The notes under the pieces are model-generated. The model searched no databases and was not told the origin of the DNA. It worked only from the letters and a program-made list of their open reading frames with translations. Of a stretch of 64,000 bases of DNA, positions 57,901 to 60,900 are shown piece by piece. Every line of letters begins with the position of its first letter. The stretch's first letter is position 1. The stretch covers positions 11,023,927-11,087,926 of the forward strand of contig CM036767.1 in assembly GCA_020796225.1 (NCBI GenBank). The letters are read 5' to 3'. The DNA is from Arion vulgaris. Its lineage: Eukaryota; Mollusca; Gastropoda; Stylommatophora; Arionidae. The position numbers were made by a program, and so were the translations under genes.

Positions 57901-60900
57901 GACCGTCTGTAAAGACAAAAATGGTCACACTTACATTACTGTATTAAGTGAATATAAAAAATTCTAAATCAATCAATGGTAAACATATTTTTTATTTTGA
58001 CACTCATTTAGGTTTAAATTAGACTCATCACTAAAAGAGTGCTATCCTTTATAGGACGTTGCTCTCTTTACAGCACATCTGAAATTCACTCTGTCTCTTA
58101 CCAGTTCACCCACTTTGTCGATGGTCATATTCATGGTTTCTTTAATATCTTGTAGCCATCTTCTTCTTGGTCTGCCTCTGCGTCCTGGGACCCTGCCCTC
58201 TAATATTGTTCTTTCCGGGCCATCATAACGCTTAATGTAACCAAAGTATCTAATTTTTCTGTATAGTATGTTGTTTATCAGCCAATTTTCTTTAACATTT
58301 AGTTCTTTCAGGACATCAGTGTTAAATTAGACTACATATCTGAAAATAAGTTTTCGTTTCTCCCTACATTTTCACAATCTCTTTATTTTTTCTTCTTCTT
58401 TTCTCTTATCCTGTTTTGCCTTACAGCATCAGAAGAAGATTTGTTTATCAGAATAAGAATTGAACTGGTACGGTCAGTCGCTGGATGCTGTTGGAGATAT
58501 TGCGAAGGAGATCGGAGCACCTATGGACATGTCCGGAGTGCAATGAAGATATTCCAAACTGAAACTAAACAGAATAAGATTTGTTTATTATATTATTTAT
58601 ACATGAGTATCATATTTTAGTTACTTGCTATCCGGTGTCCTATTCTGTTTATATCTCTAGATTAAGCAACAATTTTGAGCAAAGTGTTTTAGGTGTTTGA
58701 AATATGGTGGACAAATTCTGTATCTTCTTCTTCTTTGCGTTCGTTCTTTACAACCAATTTTATTCACTCTTTGTGATATGTTTGATCTTTGCCAAGAACG
58801 TATACGTTGCACATTGGTTTGGTAGACCCTAAACGCATAGACTTTTACACGTTTAGGACACATGCATCAGATTTCAGCCGAACCTCCTTAGTCACCTCTT
58901 ACGACATGCGTGGCAGGTAACAGTGGTTCTATTCTTTACACCCCAAATTTGGGTCCTGTTACCACTCCAGCGGCTAGTGGTTTTACAACTTACTCTTATG
59001 GGTTTTCAACTGTCAAAGGCTTGTTACTTCCTCAACTTGAACATGGGACTTACGTTATTGATAGAACTAGGAAGTCAGTCTCACCTAAGGTTTTTTATGT
59101 GATCAACTTAAGCAATGACAAAACACGTAGAAACAAAGTAATGGAGTTTTATAAAATACAAAAACGATAACAATACAAAGCAACGTTTCAACCAAGAGGG
59201 ATAATCAAGCATAGGATACAACAGAAGTGAAGAACATCAACTTGAACATGGGACTTACGTTATTTATAGAACTAGGAAGTCAGTCTCACTTACATTGAAA
59301 TCAGGGATCAATTGAAAATATCCAGAACGCTACACACTTAACACGGACGGAGTTCTTTTAAACTCTTTCCACGCTTTTCGCCGCACACTGCGCCACGACG
59401 GAAGTCTGTTGAACGCCATTAGCCACACACCGCGCCATACAGTTGCTTGCCTTATAAGAAGTCTTTCTAGTTTTACTTCTACTGTTTTACTTATACTACT
59501 TTTTAACCTTGTTATTCTATTAGGTTGTCCAGTTTTCTTCAATTTAATATGTAATAATATATATATGTTTATTTATTGACGAGTAGTTAGGATTTTTTTT
59601 ACCTCCCTTGAATTAACTGTTCAAAAATTGAGGAAATAATTCCGTGTGGAAAGAGTTAAGCGGGTGATGAGTACATCACTTCAATGTCACAGAGGCCTCT
59701 AAAAATAATAGAAGGAGTCTTTTATTCCTCTCCGCTTCTCATGTAGCATAGGGACGCAGCACCCAAGGAAGACCAAGAGCCCATTGGATAGATAATATCA
59801 CAGATATCCTGTAACATCACATACTGACAACTACAGATACAACTCACTTGGTACAGAATAGAAAACTGAAACTCCCCACTACACTTCATTGCCCATGTGG
59901 ATAAGACAAGACAATTAACTAACCAACAAATTCACTATCTATATAGCTTATTAGAGAAATAACAAAATGAATAATCAACCAACGTTGAACCATCTAGCTA
60001 ACAAGCTATGTAACTGTGTGACCTTTTTATCCTTTTAACAGATGGTCAATTTGCAAGTGTTTTACTGTGACAACTTCTGAGATTGCGCTTGTGTCTCTTG
60101 CCTTTCAACCATCTAGCTAACAAGCTATGTAACTGTGTGGCCTTTTTATCCTTTTAACAGATGGTCAATTTGCAAGTGTTTTACTGTGACAACTTCTGAG
60201 ATTGCGCTTGTGTCTCTTGCCTTTCAACCATCTAGCTAACAAGCTATGTAACTGTGTGACCTTTTTCGCCTTTTAACAGATGGTCAATTTGCAAGTGTTT
60301 TACTGTGACAACTTCTGAGATTGCGCTTGTGTCTCTTGCCTTTCAACCATCTAGCTAACAAGCTATGTAACTGTGTGGCCTTTTTCGCCTTTTAACAGAT
60401 GGTCAATTTGCAAGTGTTTTACTGTGACAACTTCTGAGATTGCGCTTGTGTCTCTTGCCTTTCAGCTCATCCCTAAGTCTCTTTTCAAAAGAATCTGCAC
60501 TTATGCTTAATGTTGTTTTCCGCCTAACTCGGTCATCAGTTATATTTTCCCATTCGTTGGGATCAATAGAAAAGTTCTTCATTGAGGCCATGCAGACATC
60601 CTTATATCTGAGCAGTAATAAACCATCCAACCAACCAAACAGCAAATCAAACAATGAACCATCCATCTAAACAAACAACCAATAAACCAACCAGCCAGTG
60701 AACCATCCAACCAACCAAACAGCAAACCAAGCAATCATTTAAATTTGAAACTCATCAAAAACAACATAATAGCAAAATCAAAAACACACAATTTAAAGGT
60801 TTTTTTATTCAATGCTTGATTCTGCATATTACATTTGTGTGTTTTTAAATTAATAATTTTGGTATGAAATGTGATTCTAAGAACGAAACCTTATTTTGTA

